DNA from: Gudongella sp034006985
GTDB lineage: Bacteria; Bacillota; Clostridia; Tissierellales; Tissierellaceae
Reading direction: 5' to 3'
DNA length: 64,000 nt
NCBI GenBank assembly: GCA_034006985.1
Contig: JAVERT010000001.1
Location: 186,001 to 250,000, forward strand
Numbering within the stretch: the first letter of the stretch is position 1; the number at the start of each line of letters is the position of its first letter. The translations under genes and the position numbers were made by a program. Positions 34,603 through 43,596 of the stretch are shown here, one piece after another. The notes under the pieces are model-generated. The model was not told the DNA's origin. It saw only the letters and a program-made list of their open reading frames with translations, and did not search any database.

Positions 34603-35686
34603 TTTAAAGAATTTAACCAAAATTTATAGCAATGGCTTTGAAGCGGTAAAATCTATTAACCTAGATATTGAAGATCAGGAATTTATGATACTTGTAGGTC
34701 CTTCTGGGTGTGGCAAGTCTACGACTTTAAGAATGATAGCAGGGCTTGAAGATATAACCTCTGGCGAGCTTTATATAGGCGGAGATTTGATGAACAAGGT
34801 TGACCCTAGAGATAGAAACATAGCAATGGTCTTTCAAAATTATGCCCTCTATCCTCATATGACAGTTTATGACAATATGGCTTTTGGTTTAAAACTTCAA
34901 AAAGTTGAAACTAGTGAAATTAAGCAAAGAATTGAGGATGCAGCTACTACTCTAGATATTTTTGATCAATTGGATAAAAAACCTAAATCTCTATCAGGAG
35001 GACAAAGACAAAGAGTTGCACTTGGAAGAGCTATTGTAAGACATCCTAGAGTATTTTTAATGGATGAACCACTCTCAAATCTTGATGCTAAATTAAGAGT
35101 ACAAATGAGAGCTGAACTGATAAGACTTCACCAAGAATTAAAAACAACTTTTGTTTATGTAACACATGATCAAACTGAAGCTATGACAATGGGAACCAGA
35201 ATTTGTGTTATGAAGGATGGGATTATAAAACAAGTAGCTTCACCTAAAGAAATATATAATAAACCCGCGAATCTATTTGTCGCTGGATTTATCGGATCCC
35301 CCCAAATGAATTTCTATAAAGGCATTCTTAAAAAAGAAGATTCAGAGTTTTCATTTGAAGGCAATAATGGAGAATATGGTGACTTTGTATTCCCTGTTAA
35401 AATCGGCGATAAGAATATTTTAACACCTTATATAAATAAAGAACTAATCTTTGGCATTAGACCTGAACATATGATTTTAAACAATGGTCATGGATTAAAA
35501 GCTAAGGTTTTGGTTACTGAATTACTTGGAAGTGAAATTCATATACACGTCACTGTACAAAAAGAAATCCATACAATAAAAACAAATGCCTCAACGGACA
35601 TTAAGGCTGGTGATATTATTTCAGCAATTCCTAATCCGGATAAAATTCATTTATTTGACCCAGAAACAGAGCTTGCTTTGTTTTAA
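34589..35686 (+). CDS. msmX: ABC sugar transporter ATPase, MsmX/UgpC type
   Basis: The energy unit for the two permeases. It has Walker A GPSGCGKST, the Q loop VFQNYALYPHMT, the signature LSGGQRQRVALGRA, Walker B VFLMDEPLSNLDAK, the switch histidine VTHDQTE, and a C-terminal TOBE regulatory domain (about 235-366) with FGIRPEHM. Three in-frame ATGs occur; the third (34589) gives the family start MAEINLKNLTKIY and has GGGTGGA 8 bases upstream, inside the preceding gene, so the two overlap by 14 bases. MsmX ATPases often serve several importers, so it may not be exclusive. Confidence 0.95.
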   Translation: MAEINLKNLTKIYSNGFEAVKSINLDIEDQEFMILVGPSGCGKSTTLRMIAGLEDITSGELYIGGDLMNKVDPRDRNIAMVFQNYALYPHMTVYDNMAFGLKLQKVETSEIKQRIEDAATTLDIFDQLDKKPKSLSGGQRQRVALGRAIVRHPRVFLMDEPLSNLDAKLRVQMRAELIRLHQELKTTFVYVTHDQTEAMTMGTRICVMKDGIIKQVASPKEIYNKPANLFVAGFIGSPQMNFYKGILKKEDSEFSFEGNNGEYGDFVFPVKIGDKNILTPYINKELIFGIRPEHMILNNGHGLKAKVLVTELLGSEIHIHVTVQKEIHTIKTNASTDIKAGDIISAIPNPDKIHLFDPETELALF

Positions 35687-35698
35687 GTATAAAACAAG

Positions 35699-35738
35699 AG
35701 AACCTAGATAAGATTTTTTCTTACCTAGGTTCTTTTTC
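35699..35738 (+). terminator. Terminator of the sugar operon
   Basis: AGAACCTAG-ATAAG and CTTA-CCTAGGTTCT form a long stem followed by TTTTTCTG, 13 bases after the ATPase stop codon. It also separates this operon from the convergent minus-strand operon. Confidence 0.88.
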
Positions 35739-35758
35739 TGTATTAATAATGTAAATAA

Positions 35759-36481
35759 TTAAACTTCCTTTGTATCTACAAAAAGAAGCAACCTTCCACA
35801 ACTCTCACAAGTATATATTTGTTTTCCAAGCTTTATTCTATCTATTTGTGCAGGTCTTATCATTATATTGCATTCAGAACACACACCATCTATTATAGTT
35901 GATATACCTGTATTTTTCTTTTCTTTAATCGATAGAAACATTTCTAAAACTTCAGGGTCTATCTCCTCCGAACATTTTTCAATATATATTTTATCCATTT
36001 CTATTTCTTTTTTAATATTCGTTAAGGATTTTTTTGTCTGTTTTTCTAAGTCTGATATCATTTTCTCTTTATTTATTATTTCATTCTGCCAATCTTTAAT
36101 ACTTTTTTCTAAGTTCTCATTTTTTTCAAGAGTGTCTAATATCTTGTTCTCTAAAGTATCTACAAGCTCTTCTAAGTAGGCCTTCTCTTTATTAAGATGC
36201 TCTAGTTGTTTTAAATCAGTAATCCATCCATCATAAAGTGTGGTTTCGGTTTTTTTAATCTTAACTTGATAATCTTCTAATTCTCTATTATCATTTCTTA
36301 TGTCTTTTTCATTATCTTTATAAACAATCAAAACTTTTTCTAGATTTTTTTTATCAGATATGTAAACTCTTTCTAATTTAGAAAGCTCTTGATTCCTCTC
36401 AAGTTCATCTAGTTCTTTTTTAGATTTCTCCAATTTATTATAGTGAATTTGTAAATCTAAAACTTTTTCAAGTCCAAGCAT
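35759..36481 (-). CDS. Coiled-coil protein with C4 zinc ribbon
   Basis: A 240-residue protein, mostly one long coiled coil (about residues 10-180), ending in a C4 zinc ribbon with CSECNIMI and CESCGRLL near residues 203-230. Proteins of this build are widespread next to nif3-like genes; proposed roles include RNA or nucleic-acid binding, but none is firm. It is the last gene of the rpoD operon, 12 bases after the Nif3-like gene. Confidence 0.85.
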   Translation of the reverse strand: MLGLEKVLDLQIHYNKLEKSKKELDELERNQELSKLERVYISDKKNLEKVLIVYKDNEKDIRNDNRELEDYQVKIKKTETTLYDGWITDLKQLEHLNKEKAYLEELVDTLENKILDTLEKNENLEKSIKDWQNEIINKEKMISDLEKQTKKSLTNIKKEIEMDKIYIEKCSEEIDPEVLEMFLSIKEKKNTGISTIIDGVCSECNIMIRPAQIDRIKLGKQIYTCESCGRLLLFVDTKEV

Positions 36482-36492
36482 AATAATCCCCC

Positions 36493-37296
36493 CTATTGAA
36501 ACTTATATGGAAAAGTCATTTTATCATATACTCTTATTTTGGTATTATTATCGGTTATATCAATTAGTCTCTTTTTTAATTCTTCTAAAATTACTTTTTC
36601 AGTATGATAATGAGTTGCATCTATAAGAACAATATCTTCTTCATAGGCAAGCTGTGCATCATGATATTTTATATCCCCTGTTATATATACTTGAGCTCCT
36701 TTTTCTTTAGCATCTAATATGAACTCACTTCCAGAACCTCCACAGATAGCAACTTTTTTTATACATTCAGCCGTTTCACCATAAACTTTAAGATAATCTA
36801 TATCTAACTTTGTCTTTATTCTATCTATTAATTCCTTTAAAGATATTTCATCTATAGCTCCTACTCTTCCATATCCATATTCTTTATCCGAGTTATTTAA
36901 TAAATCTAGAAAAATAGGTTTTATTGGAATAGTCATTTTTAAATGAAGTAGCTCAGCAAGTACATCATTTACACCTCCTTCTACCAAATCCAAGTTAGAG
37001 TGTGCATTGTAAATAACTAGGTCATTTTTAATTATCAGCTTAATCAATCTGCCTTTATAAGTCTTATCTGTAATACTTTCTATTGGACTAAATATAAATG
37101 GATGATGTGTTATTATCATATTACAGCCATAATCTAATGCTGTATTTACTACTTCTCTTGTTATATCTAAAGCCAAAAGGATTCCTTTTACCTCTTTTCC
37201 ACCTTCACCTATTTGAAATCCAGTTCTATCCCAAGTATCAATTAATTTTGGACTTATCCAATCTTCTAGTTTAGTTATTATTTGATTTGCCTTCAC
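36493..37296 (-). CDS. Nif3-like dinuclear metal center protein (YqfO)
   Basis: A 267-residue protein of the Nif3/YqfO family, with the metal-binding stretches MIITHHPFIFSP (paired His, about 60-71), NAHSNLDLVEGGVND and DATHYHTEK near the C-terminus. The role is unclear; some members are GTP cyclohydrolase I type 2-like or metal chaperones. The usual central CutA-like insertion of Bacillus YqfO (about 370 residues) is absent, giving the short form. The start overlaps trmK by 26 bases. Confidence 0.9.
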   Translation of the reverse strand: MKANQIITKLEDWISPKLIDTWDRTGFQIGEGGKEVKGILLALDITREVVNTALDYGCNMIITHHPFIFSPIESITDKTYKGRLIKLIIKNDLVIYNAHSNLDLVEGGVNDVLAELLHLKMTIPIKPIFLDLLNNSDKEYGYGRVGAIDEISLKELIDRIKTKLDIDYLKVYGETAECIKKVAICGGSGSEFILDAKEKGAQVYITGDIKYHDAQLAYEEDIVLIDATHYHTEKVILEELKKRLIDITDNNTKIRVYDKMTFPYKFQ

Positions 37297-37978
37297 TTTT
37301 TAATACCTCCAAATAATCATGGATTTCTATCAATAAGTCTTCTAATCTGGATCCTGATTTTTCTGTTTGAACCTGCTTTAACTCTTCAACTACTTTTTCT
37401 TTTTGTTTTATTCTATTTAAGATTAATTCTCTCCAAAAGGGATGATTTTTTTCTATCAATAATGGATTTATTTCATAATCTATCTCATTAGTAAAAGCTT
37501 GCAAACCTCTTTGAGCTACAATTATCTCATATATTCTATCTTCTTCTTTCGCTAGCTCCTCATCCACAATTCTAAACCCATTATTAATGAGGTATTTTCT
37601 TAGCTCATCTGCTCCTACCATTGGCTGAAGAATATAAGTACCAAAAGTATCTAGTTTCTGTTTTGCTTCTGTCAAGATCTCTGATATTAAAATTCCTCCC
37701 ATACCAGCTATTAAAACCACATCTACCTCAAATTCCTTTATTAGTGATAATCCATCACCCAATCTTGTATCTATACTTTTATCTAAATCTTCATTTTTGA
37801 CAATTTCCTTAGTTTTTTCTAGTGATGGTGCACTAATATCTGTGGCTATAACAAATTTAGATATTTTGTTCTTAATAAGCTCTCTAGGTATATATCCATG
37901 GTCTGTACCGATATCTGCTACTATGGAATTCTGTGGAATCAATTTTAATATCGTTTCTAATCTATTTGATAATTTCAT
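37271..37978 (-). CDS. trmK: tRNA adenine-22 N1-methyltransferase TrmK
   Basis: TrmK methylates N1 of A22 in tRNA with S-adenosylmethionine. The 235-residue protein has the SAM loop VADIGTDHGYIP (about 20-31), LGDGLSLI and the catalytic-site region LIAGMGGILI (about 90-99), then a C-terminal coiled coil typical of the family. It sits right after rpoD, as in Bacillus (yqfN), with an AAAAGGAG ribosome site. Confidence 0.94.
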   Translation of the reverse strand: MKLSNRLETILKLIPQNSIVADIGTDHGYIPRELIKNKISKFVIATDISAPSLEKTKEIVKNEDLDKSIDTRLGDGLSLIKEFEVDVVLIAGMGGILISEILTEAKQKLDTFGTYILQPMVGADELRKYLINNGFRIVDEELAKEEDRIYEIIVAQRGLQAFTNEIDYEINPLLIEKNHPFWRELILNRIKQKEKVVEELKQVQTEKSGSRLEDLLIEIHDYLEVLKSEGKSNNN

Positions 37979-37998
37979 ATTTATCTCCTTTTAGGATA

Positions 37999-38032
37999 AG
38001 AATAAGACTCGCAAGCATGCGAATCTTATTCT
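37999..38032 (-). terminator. Hairpin overlapping the rpoD stop codon
   Basis: AGAATAAGA and TCTTATTCT, with an inner TCGCA/TGCGA pair, form a long stem. The rpoD stop TAA lies in the 5' arm of the minus-strand RNA. The tail (TATCCTAAAA) has no long T run, so partial read-through to trmK is likely. Confidence 0.65.
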
Positions 38033-39168
38033 AGAAAGTCTTTTAATTTTTTACTTCTACTAGGATGTCGTAATTTTCTTAGAGCTTTAGCCTCAATTTG
38101 TCTTATTCTTTCCCTAGTAACTTCAAATTCTTTCCCTACCTCTTCTAGAGTTCTAGCTCTACCATCATCAAGTCCAAACCTTAACTTTAATACTTTTTGT
38201 TCTCTTGGAGTTAAACTATCTAATACCTCAATTAATTGTTCTCTAAGCATCGTAAAAGTTGCTGCATCAGCAGGTGCTAATACATCTTCATCAGGTATAA
38301 AGTCACCTAGATGGCTATCCTCTTCTTCTCCTATTGGAGTTTCGAGTGATACTGGTTCCTGTGCTATCTTCATTATTTCTCTTACTCTTTCTACTTCCAG
38401 ACCCATTTCATTGCCTATTTCTTCAGGCGTTGGATCTCTTCCAAGTTCTTGCACTAATTGTCTTTGAACTCTAACTAGTTTATTAATAGTCTCTACCATA
38501 TGAACAGGGATTCTTATTGTTCTAGCTTGATCTGCTATCGCTCTAGTAATTGCTTGTCTTATCCACCAAGTTGCATAAGTAGAAAATTTAAAACCTTTTC
38601 TATATTCAAATTTTTCAACAGCTTTCATAAGTCCAAGATTTCCTTCTTGGATAAGGTCTAAAAAGAGCATACCCCTACCTACATATCTTTTCGCTATACT
38701 AACTACTAACCTAAGATTAGCTTCTGCTAATTTTTTCTTAGCACTCTCATCTCCATCTTCCATTCTCTTGGCTAAATCAATTTCTTCATCTCCTGTAAGT
38801 AGCGGTATTTTACCAATTTCCTTTAAATACATTCTTACTGGATCATCAACACTAATTCCTTTTGGAACAGTTAAATCTTCTTTAGTCTCTTCTTCCACTC
38901 CACTAGATTTATCTCTAACAGTTTCATCGTCATCATCTTCAGATGTTAAATCATCATCTTTTTCTCCCATAATGTCGATATCACTGTCTTCAATTTTTTG
39001 ATATATCTCATCAATTTCTTCAGGATCTAAATCAATCGCTTCTAGAGTATCCATTATTTCTTTGTAAGTTAAAAGACCATTTTTTTTACCCTTAGCGAGT
39101 AATTTTTTTTCTGCTTGTAATTTGTTATTTAAGGCTTTTTCATTCTTTTTTTTAGTTATCTCTTCCAA
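38026..39168 (-). CDS. rpoD: Primary RNA polymerase sigma factor RpoD (SigA)
   Basis: The housekeeping sigma-70 factor, 380 residues. It has the short region 1.1, then DPVRMYLKEIGKIPLL (region 1.2), the -10 recognition segment GFKFSTYATWWIRQAITRAI in parts 2.3-2.4, and the region 4.2 helix-turn-helix LEEVGKEFEVTRERIRQIE for the -35 box. It lies 16 bases after dnaG in the classical macromolecular-synthesis order. An acidic linker (about 70-100) is the variable part of the family. Confidence 0.97.
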   Translation of the reverse strand: MEEITKKKNEKALNNKLQAEKKLLAKGKKNGLLTYKEIMDTLEAIDLDPEEIDEIYQKIEDSDIDIMGEKDDDLTSEDDDDETVRDKSSGVEEETKEDLTVPKGISVDDPVRMYLKEIGKIPLLTGDEEIDLAKRMEDGDESAKKKLAEANLRLVVSIAKRYVGRGMLFLDLIQEGNLGLMKAVEKFEYRKGFKFSTYATWWIRQAITRAIADQARTIRIPVHMVETINKLVRVQRQLVQELGRDPTPEEIGNEMGLEVERVREIMKIAQEPVSLETPIGEEEDSHLGDFIPDEDVLAPADAATFTMLREQLIEVLDSLTPREQKVLKLRFGLDDGRARTLEEVGKEFEVTRERIRQIEAKALRKLRHPSRSKKLKDFLE

Positions 39169-39184
39169 TTTAAAACCTCCTCGC

Positions 39185-40960
39185 TCAATCTGTTGTAGTT
39201 ATCTGCTTATTTAGCTCCGTTAATTCTTTTATGAGTCTGTGAAAATTATCCAAATCATTTTCTTTTTTCTCTATCCCTTGTATCTGAATAAGCAAATTAG
39301 ATCTTTTTCTTAAAAGTTCACTCTTTTTTATTGTTTTTATTATATCATTAATTACCTTATCTTCATTTTCTGGTTCAAAATGAGGTATATGATTTACAAT
39401 TTCTTTAAATCTTTCTAAACTCTTATCATCATCTTTTAGTTCTTCTAATAACTCTGACTTTTCTATTTTGTCTTTAATTGAGTAGAAATCTGATATTAAT
39501 AAATAACAGTACTTACATTCAGAATCAATAAAATCATCTACATGAATAAATTCTGAAATTTTTTCAAAATAATCTTTGTTAATTAATGTAAAACCTATTA
39601 TATCCATTTCTGCTTTAATATACGCTTTAGGAAGCAAATCTATTATAGGTTCAATCTTTTCTGTTTGTCTAATTCTATATTTTGGTCTATTATTTGTTCC
39701 TATTTCTTGGTATATTGCTTCTTTTGAGACACCTGTATCTTTTGATATTTTTTCTGCATAAATATCTTGTTCTACCTTTGAATTTAATCTTTTTAAAATA
39801 TTTGCAACCTCTCTAACAAATTTGATTTTTTGGGTTGGTTCTGAGATATCATATTTTTCTCTTAAAAGATGGACCTTGAAATCAAAGTAATGCAAGGATT
39901 CTTCTATAGCTTTTTCAAAAGCAGGAAGACCTCTTTGATTTATAAAATCATCTGGATCCATATCATCTTGTAATAAAATAATTCTAGGTTCTACTTCTTC
40001 TTCTAGTAAAATATCTATTGCCTTAAGAGTTGCTCTTCTACCTGCACTATCACCATCATAGCAAATATATATTTCTTTACCATATCGCTTTAACAACTTT
40101 GATTGTGGTCTTGTCAGAGCTGTACCAAGACTAGCAACTGAAGAGTTTATTCCTTTTGTAAAAAGAGATATAACATCCATATATCCCTCTACTAAAATTA
40201 TTCTTTTTCTATCTTTATTTTTACTTATTATATTCAATCCATACAAATAAAAACCTTTATTAAAAACTGGTGTATCAGGAGAATTCAAATATTTAGGTAA
40301 ACTTCTATCTAATACTCTCCCTCCAAATCCAATAACTCGAGATTTTGTATCAATTATAGGAAAAATGATTCTATTTCTAAACTTATCAAAAAATCTTTCT
40401 GTATCTTTATTTTTACTAACTAATCCAGCTCGATACATAAGATCTGTTTCGAATCCACTTTTTCTTAAATGGTTAATAAGTTTATCCCAGCTATCAGGTG
40501 CAAAACCTAAACCAAAAGTCTTAGAGATAGTTGAAGATATATTTCTATTTTTTAAATACTCTTTTGCAACATTATTTTCTGCTAGTTCATTTAAAAAAAA
40601 CTTTGCCGCTTCTTTATTTATATTATAAATGTCATTTTTTTCTTCTTCATCTTTTAGATCTACTCCCTCTTCCCAAGGGATATTGTATTTATCTGCTAAA
40701 AATTTCACAGCATCTTTGAAGTCTAGATTCTCTCTTTGCATTATAAATGTAATCCCATCTCCCCCAGCTCCACATCCAAAGCAATGATAGATTTGCTTTT
40801 CATCTGATACTGTAAATGATGGTGTCTTTTCGCTATGAAAAGGGCATAGCCCTATGTAATTAGAACCAGATTTTTTTAAATATAAATACTCTTCGATTAA
40901 ATCTACAATATTCATCTGTTCTTTGATTTTTTCTATTATATTTTCATATGAAACCGTCAT
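39185..40960 (-). CDS. dnaG: DNA primase DnaG
   Basis: DnaG makes RNA primers for replication. The 591-residue protein has the N-terminal CHC2 zinc finger CPFHSEKTPSF...HCFGCGAGG (about 41-66), the Toprim catalytic core with EGYMDVISLF and YDGDSAGRRA, and a C-terminal helicase-binding part. It lies between dgt and rpoD. The ribosome site reads AGTGGTGAG. Confidence 0.96.
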   Translation of the reverse strand: MTVSYENIIEKIKEQMNIVDLIEEYLYLKKSGSNYIGLCPFHSEKTPSFTVSDEKQIYHCFGCGAGGDGITFIMQRENLDFKDAVKFLADKYNIPWEEGVDLKDEEEKNDIYNINKEAAKFFLNELAENNVAKEYLKNRNISSTISKTFGLGFAPDSWDKLINHLRKSGFETDLMYRAGLVSKNKDTERFFDKFRNRIIFPIIDTKSRVIGFGGRVLDRSLPKYLNSPDTPVFNKGFYLYGLNIISKNKDRKRIILVEGYMDVISLFTKGINSSVASLGTALTRPQSKLLKRYGKEIYICYDGDSAGRRATLKAIDILLEEEVEPRIILLQDDMDPDDFINQRGLPAFEKAIEESLHYFDFKVHLLREKYDISEPTQKIKFVREVANILKRLNSKVEQDIYAEKISKDTGVSKEAIYQEIGTNNRPKYRIRQTEKIEPIIDLLPKAYIKAEMDIIGFTLINKDYFEKISEFIHVDDFIDSECKYCYLLISDFYSIKDKIEKSELLEELKDDDKSLERFKEIVNHIPHFEPENEDKVINDIIKTIKKSELLRKRSNLLIQIQGIEKKENDLDNFHRLIKELTELNKQITTTD

Positions 40961-41014
40961 TTGCTCACCACTTACTATATGATATATATACCCAAATTTA
41001 TATTGTTTATCCTG

Positions 41015-42031
41015 CTAAAAACTTCCCCAAGGTTTAGGAATAAACAAATCCATATATACATTTACAATATATCTATCTGTCATACCTGCAATATAGTCAG
41101 ATATAATATCCTCTTTCTTTTCATCATAATCTTTATAAATCTGTAAATGTTCTAATGGAATTTTACTTATATCATCCATATAATAATTGTATAATACTTC
41201 TATCATCTTTTCTGCTTTTTTATGTTCTTTAATTGCATTTGGATTGAAATAAACATTTTGAAACATAAACTGTCTTAATTTTTCAGTTTTTGTTCCAATT
41301 TCATCACTCATTTGAATTTGATTTTTACCATAATTATTCTTTATTAAATCATAAATCATAGTGTTTATTCTCTTCCCATGGGAATCTCCAAGCGTTTCTA
41401 TGCAATCTCTTGGCAAATCATTTTCGGTAATTATTCCAGCACGAATAGCATCATCGATATCATGGTTTATATAAGCAATCCTGTCAGCATACTTTATAAT
41501 CTGGCCTTCTAAAAACATCGATTTATTATCTCCAGAATGTTTAATTATACCCTCTCTAACCTCATAAGTCAAATTCAAGCCTTGCTTTTTATCATGACTT
41601 TCTAGCATTTCAACAACTCTTAGACTTTGTTCATTATGTTTAAATCCATTTGGATTTAATCTAGCCAACACTGTCTCACCTGTATGACCAAATGGTGTAT
41701 GCCCTAGATCATGGGCTAATGCAATAGCTTCAACTAAATCTTCATTCAATTTAAGAGATCTTGCAAGTGTTCTAGCAAGTTGTGAAACTTCTAAAGTATG
41801 AGTTAATCTAGTTCTAAAGTGATCTCCTTCAGGTGCTATAAAAACTTGCGTTTTATGCTTAAGCCTTCTAAAAGCTTTTGAATGAATAATTCTATCTCTG
41901 TCTCTTTGAAAATCAGTTCTAATCGGACATTTTTCTTCTTTAAATTCTCTACCTTTTGAATTTTTACTTAAGCAAGCAAATTTAGAGAGTTCTTTATTCT
42001 CTCTATCTTCAAGTTGTTTTCTAATATCCAT
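41015..42031 (-). CDS. dgt: Deoxyguanosinetriphosphate triphosphohydrolase-like protein
   Basis: An HD-superfamily dNTP triphosphohydrolase of the short Dgt-like type, 338 residues. The metal site is clear: HTLEVSQLAR (His), AIALAHDLGHTPFGH (His-Asp), and the downstream YADRIAYINHDIDDA. Such enzymes cut dNTPs to deoxynucleoside and triphosphate. It stands upstream of dnaG, as in many Clostridia; a link to nucleotide balance for replication is inferred from this. Confidence 0.93.
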   Translation of the reverse strand: MDIRKQLEDRENKELSKFACLSKNSKGREFKEEKCPIRTDFQRDRDRIIHSKAFRRLKHKTQVFIAPEGDHFRTRLTHTLEVSQLARTLARSLKLNEDLVEAIALAHDLGHTPFGHTGETVLARLNPNGFKHNEQSLRVVEMLESHDKKQGLNLTYEVREGIIKHSGDNKSMFLEGQIIKYADRIAYINHDIDDAIRAGIITENDLPRDCIETLGDSHGKRINTMIYDLIKNNYGKNQIQMSDEIGTKTEKLRQFMFQNVYFNPNAIKEHKKAEKMIEVLYNYYMDDISKIPLEHLQIYKDYDEKKEDIISDYIAGMTDRYIVNVYMDLFIPKPWGSF

Positions 42032-42097
42032 AAAAAACCTCCAGACTCTATTATATATATTCTACATAAGTCCTTTAATTCCTTCTTTTTTTGAAAA

Positions 42098-42120
42098 AAA
42101 AGTGCTCTAAAGAACACTTT
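42098..42120 (-). terminator. Terminator after the PPDK regulatory gene
   Basis: On the minus strand AAAGTG and CACTTT (extended by TTC/GAG wobble) are followed by TTTTTCAAAAAAAG. It overlaps the end of the gene and precedes dgt. Confidence 0.75.
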
Positions 42121-42944
42121 TAAAACATTTTATCGCCAAATTGATTTTCCATATGTTCGATTATAATTGATGCGGTTTCTTCTATAGCTTTTGATGATAC
42201 ATCTATTATTTCACAATTTACATTCATCATTATTTCCATTGAATATTCCAATTCTTTTTGGATTCTCTCAACACTTGCATAATTTGCAGAATTTTTTAAT
42301 CCAAGCGCTTTTAATCTTTCAGTTCTAATTTCAATAAGTTTTTTCGGATCAGCTACAAGCCCAATTATTCTTCTTCTGTCCTTTTTATAAAGCTCATCCG
42401 GAACGCTTATTTCAGGAACTAATGGAACATTTACCACCTTAAAGTTCTTGTGTGCGAGATACATACTTAGAGGTGTCTTCGATGTTCTGGATATTCCTAT
42501 AAGACAAATATCTGCTTTTTCAATTCCTCGAGGGTCTTTACCATCGTCATATTTTACAGCAAATTCAACAGCCTCAACTTTTTTAAAGTAATTCTCATCA
42601 ATCCTTCTTATAAGCCCTGCTTCCCTTTTAGGAGCATACCCTAAAATGCTTTCTATTGACTTCATTGGAGGTGACATTACATCTATAGTTGGTATGTTTT
42701 TTGCTTCCCCTAAGCTATCTATTAATTCTTTCATATTCAATAGCACTGTAGTATATATAATAATGCTCTCTCCAGGTACTGCTTCAGCAAATACTTCTTT
42801 AATTTCTTTTTCATCACTTAAAAATGGGTATTTCCTAATTTCATAGCTTTCTGTTATAAATTGTTTTGCAGCAGCTCTTGCAATTAATTCTCCTGTCTCT
42901 CCTATGGAATCTGATAATACATAAAGTGTAAGCCTTTTATTCAT
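42120..42944 (-). CDS. Pyruvate phosphate dikinase regulatory protein (PSRP)
   Basis: A DUF299 kinase/phosphotransferase that switches pyruvate phosphate dikinase or PEP synthase on and off by reversible phosphorylation of a threonine. The 274-residue protein starts LYVLSDSIGETGE and has the nucleotide loop GISRTSKTPLS (about 149-159) and YLAHKNFKVVNVPLVPE. It is 11 bases after ccpN; the same pair (yqzB-yqfL) controls gluconeogenesis in Bacillus. The target dikinase is not in the window. Confidence 0.93.
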   Translation of the reverse strand: MNKRLTLYVLSDSIGETGELIARAAAKQFITESYEIRKYPFLSDEKEIKEVFAEAVPGESIIIYTTVLLNMKELIDSLGEAKNIPTIDVMSPPMKSIESILGYAPKREAGLIRRIDENYFKKVEAVEFAVKYDDGKDPRGIEKADICLIGISRTSKTPLSMYLAHKNFKVVNVPLVPEISVPDELYKKDRRRIIGLVADPKKLIEIRTERLKALGLKNSANYASVERIQKELEYSMEIMMNVNCEIIDVSSKAIEETASIIIEHMENQFGDKMF

Positions 42945-42955
42945 CTTTTAACCCC

Positions 42956-43594
42956 CTAGAGATTAGTGCCAAGTTCTACAAATAACCTAGTTATATTAGT
43001 CTTTGTAACTCTACCCACTACCTTATATATATTTTTTTCATCATCTATAATTTCGACTATCGGAATACTGTCAATTTCATTTTCAATCAACTTTATTGCC
43101 ACACTAATTACAGTGTCTTTGTTTGAAGCAATGACTAATTTAGGCAACCTTGTCATAATAACACCCACTGGAGTATGGTGTAAATCCAATCCTCCCATTG
43201 ATCCTTTTAATAGGTCTTTTCTGGAAACTACCCCTTGTAATACTCCTTCATTAATTACATATACAGTTCCTACATCTTCAGTAAATACATAAACTATAGC
43301 ATCATAAACACTCCTGTTTTCTTCAATAACAACAGGCAAAGACATAATATCTCTTACAAAGATATTTGATATCCTATTTGTAATATCATCCTCTATATTT
43401 TTACCAATATACACATAACCAACTTTTGGTCTTGCATCTAGAATATTAAGCATTGTCAAAACTGTAAGGTCTGGACGTAAAGTGGACCTTGTTAATCCCA
43501 ACCTTTCTGCTATTTGAAGACTAGTAATAGGTTGGTTTGTTTTTACAATTTCTATTATTTTTTCTTGTCTTTTACTGTATTCGATATAGGTCAC
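42956..43594 (-). CDS. ccpN: CBS-domain transcription regulator, CcpN type
   Basis: The 212-residue protein has an N-terminal winged helix (SLQIAERLGLTRSTLRPDLTVL, about 23-45, in two overlapping helices) and a tandem CBS pair (about 80-205) for nucleotide sensing. CcpN (YqzB) of Bacillus represses gluconeogenic genes and is encoded next to the PPDK-regulatory gene, as here. It begins 2 bases after glyS. Confidence 0.9.
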   Translation of the reverse strand: MTYIEYSKRQEKIIEIVKTNQPITSLQIAERLGLTRSTLRPDLTVLTMLNILDARPKVGYVYIGKNIEDDITNRISNIFVRDIMSLPVVIEENRSVYDAIVYVFTEDVGTVYVINEGVLQGVVSRKDLLKGSMGGLDLHHTPVGVIMTRLPKLVIASNKDTVISVAIKLIENEIDSIPIVEIIDDEKNIYKVVGRVTKTNITRLFVELGTNL

Positions 43595-43596
43595 CC

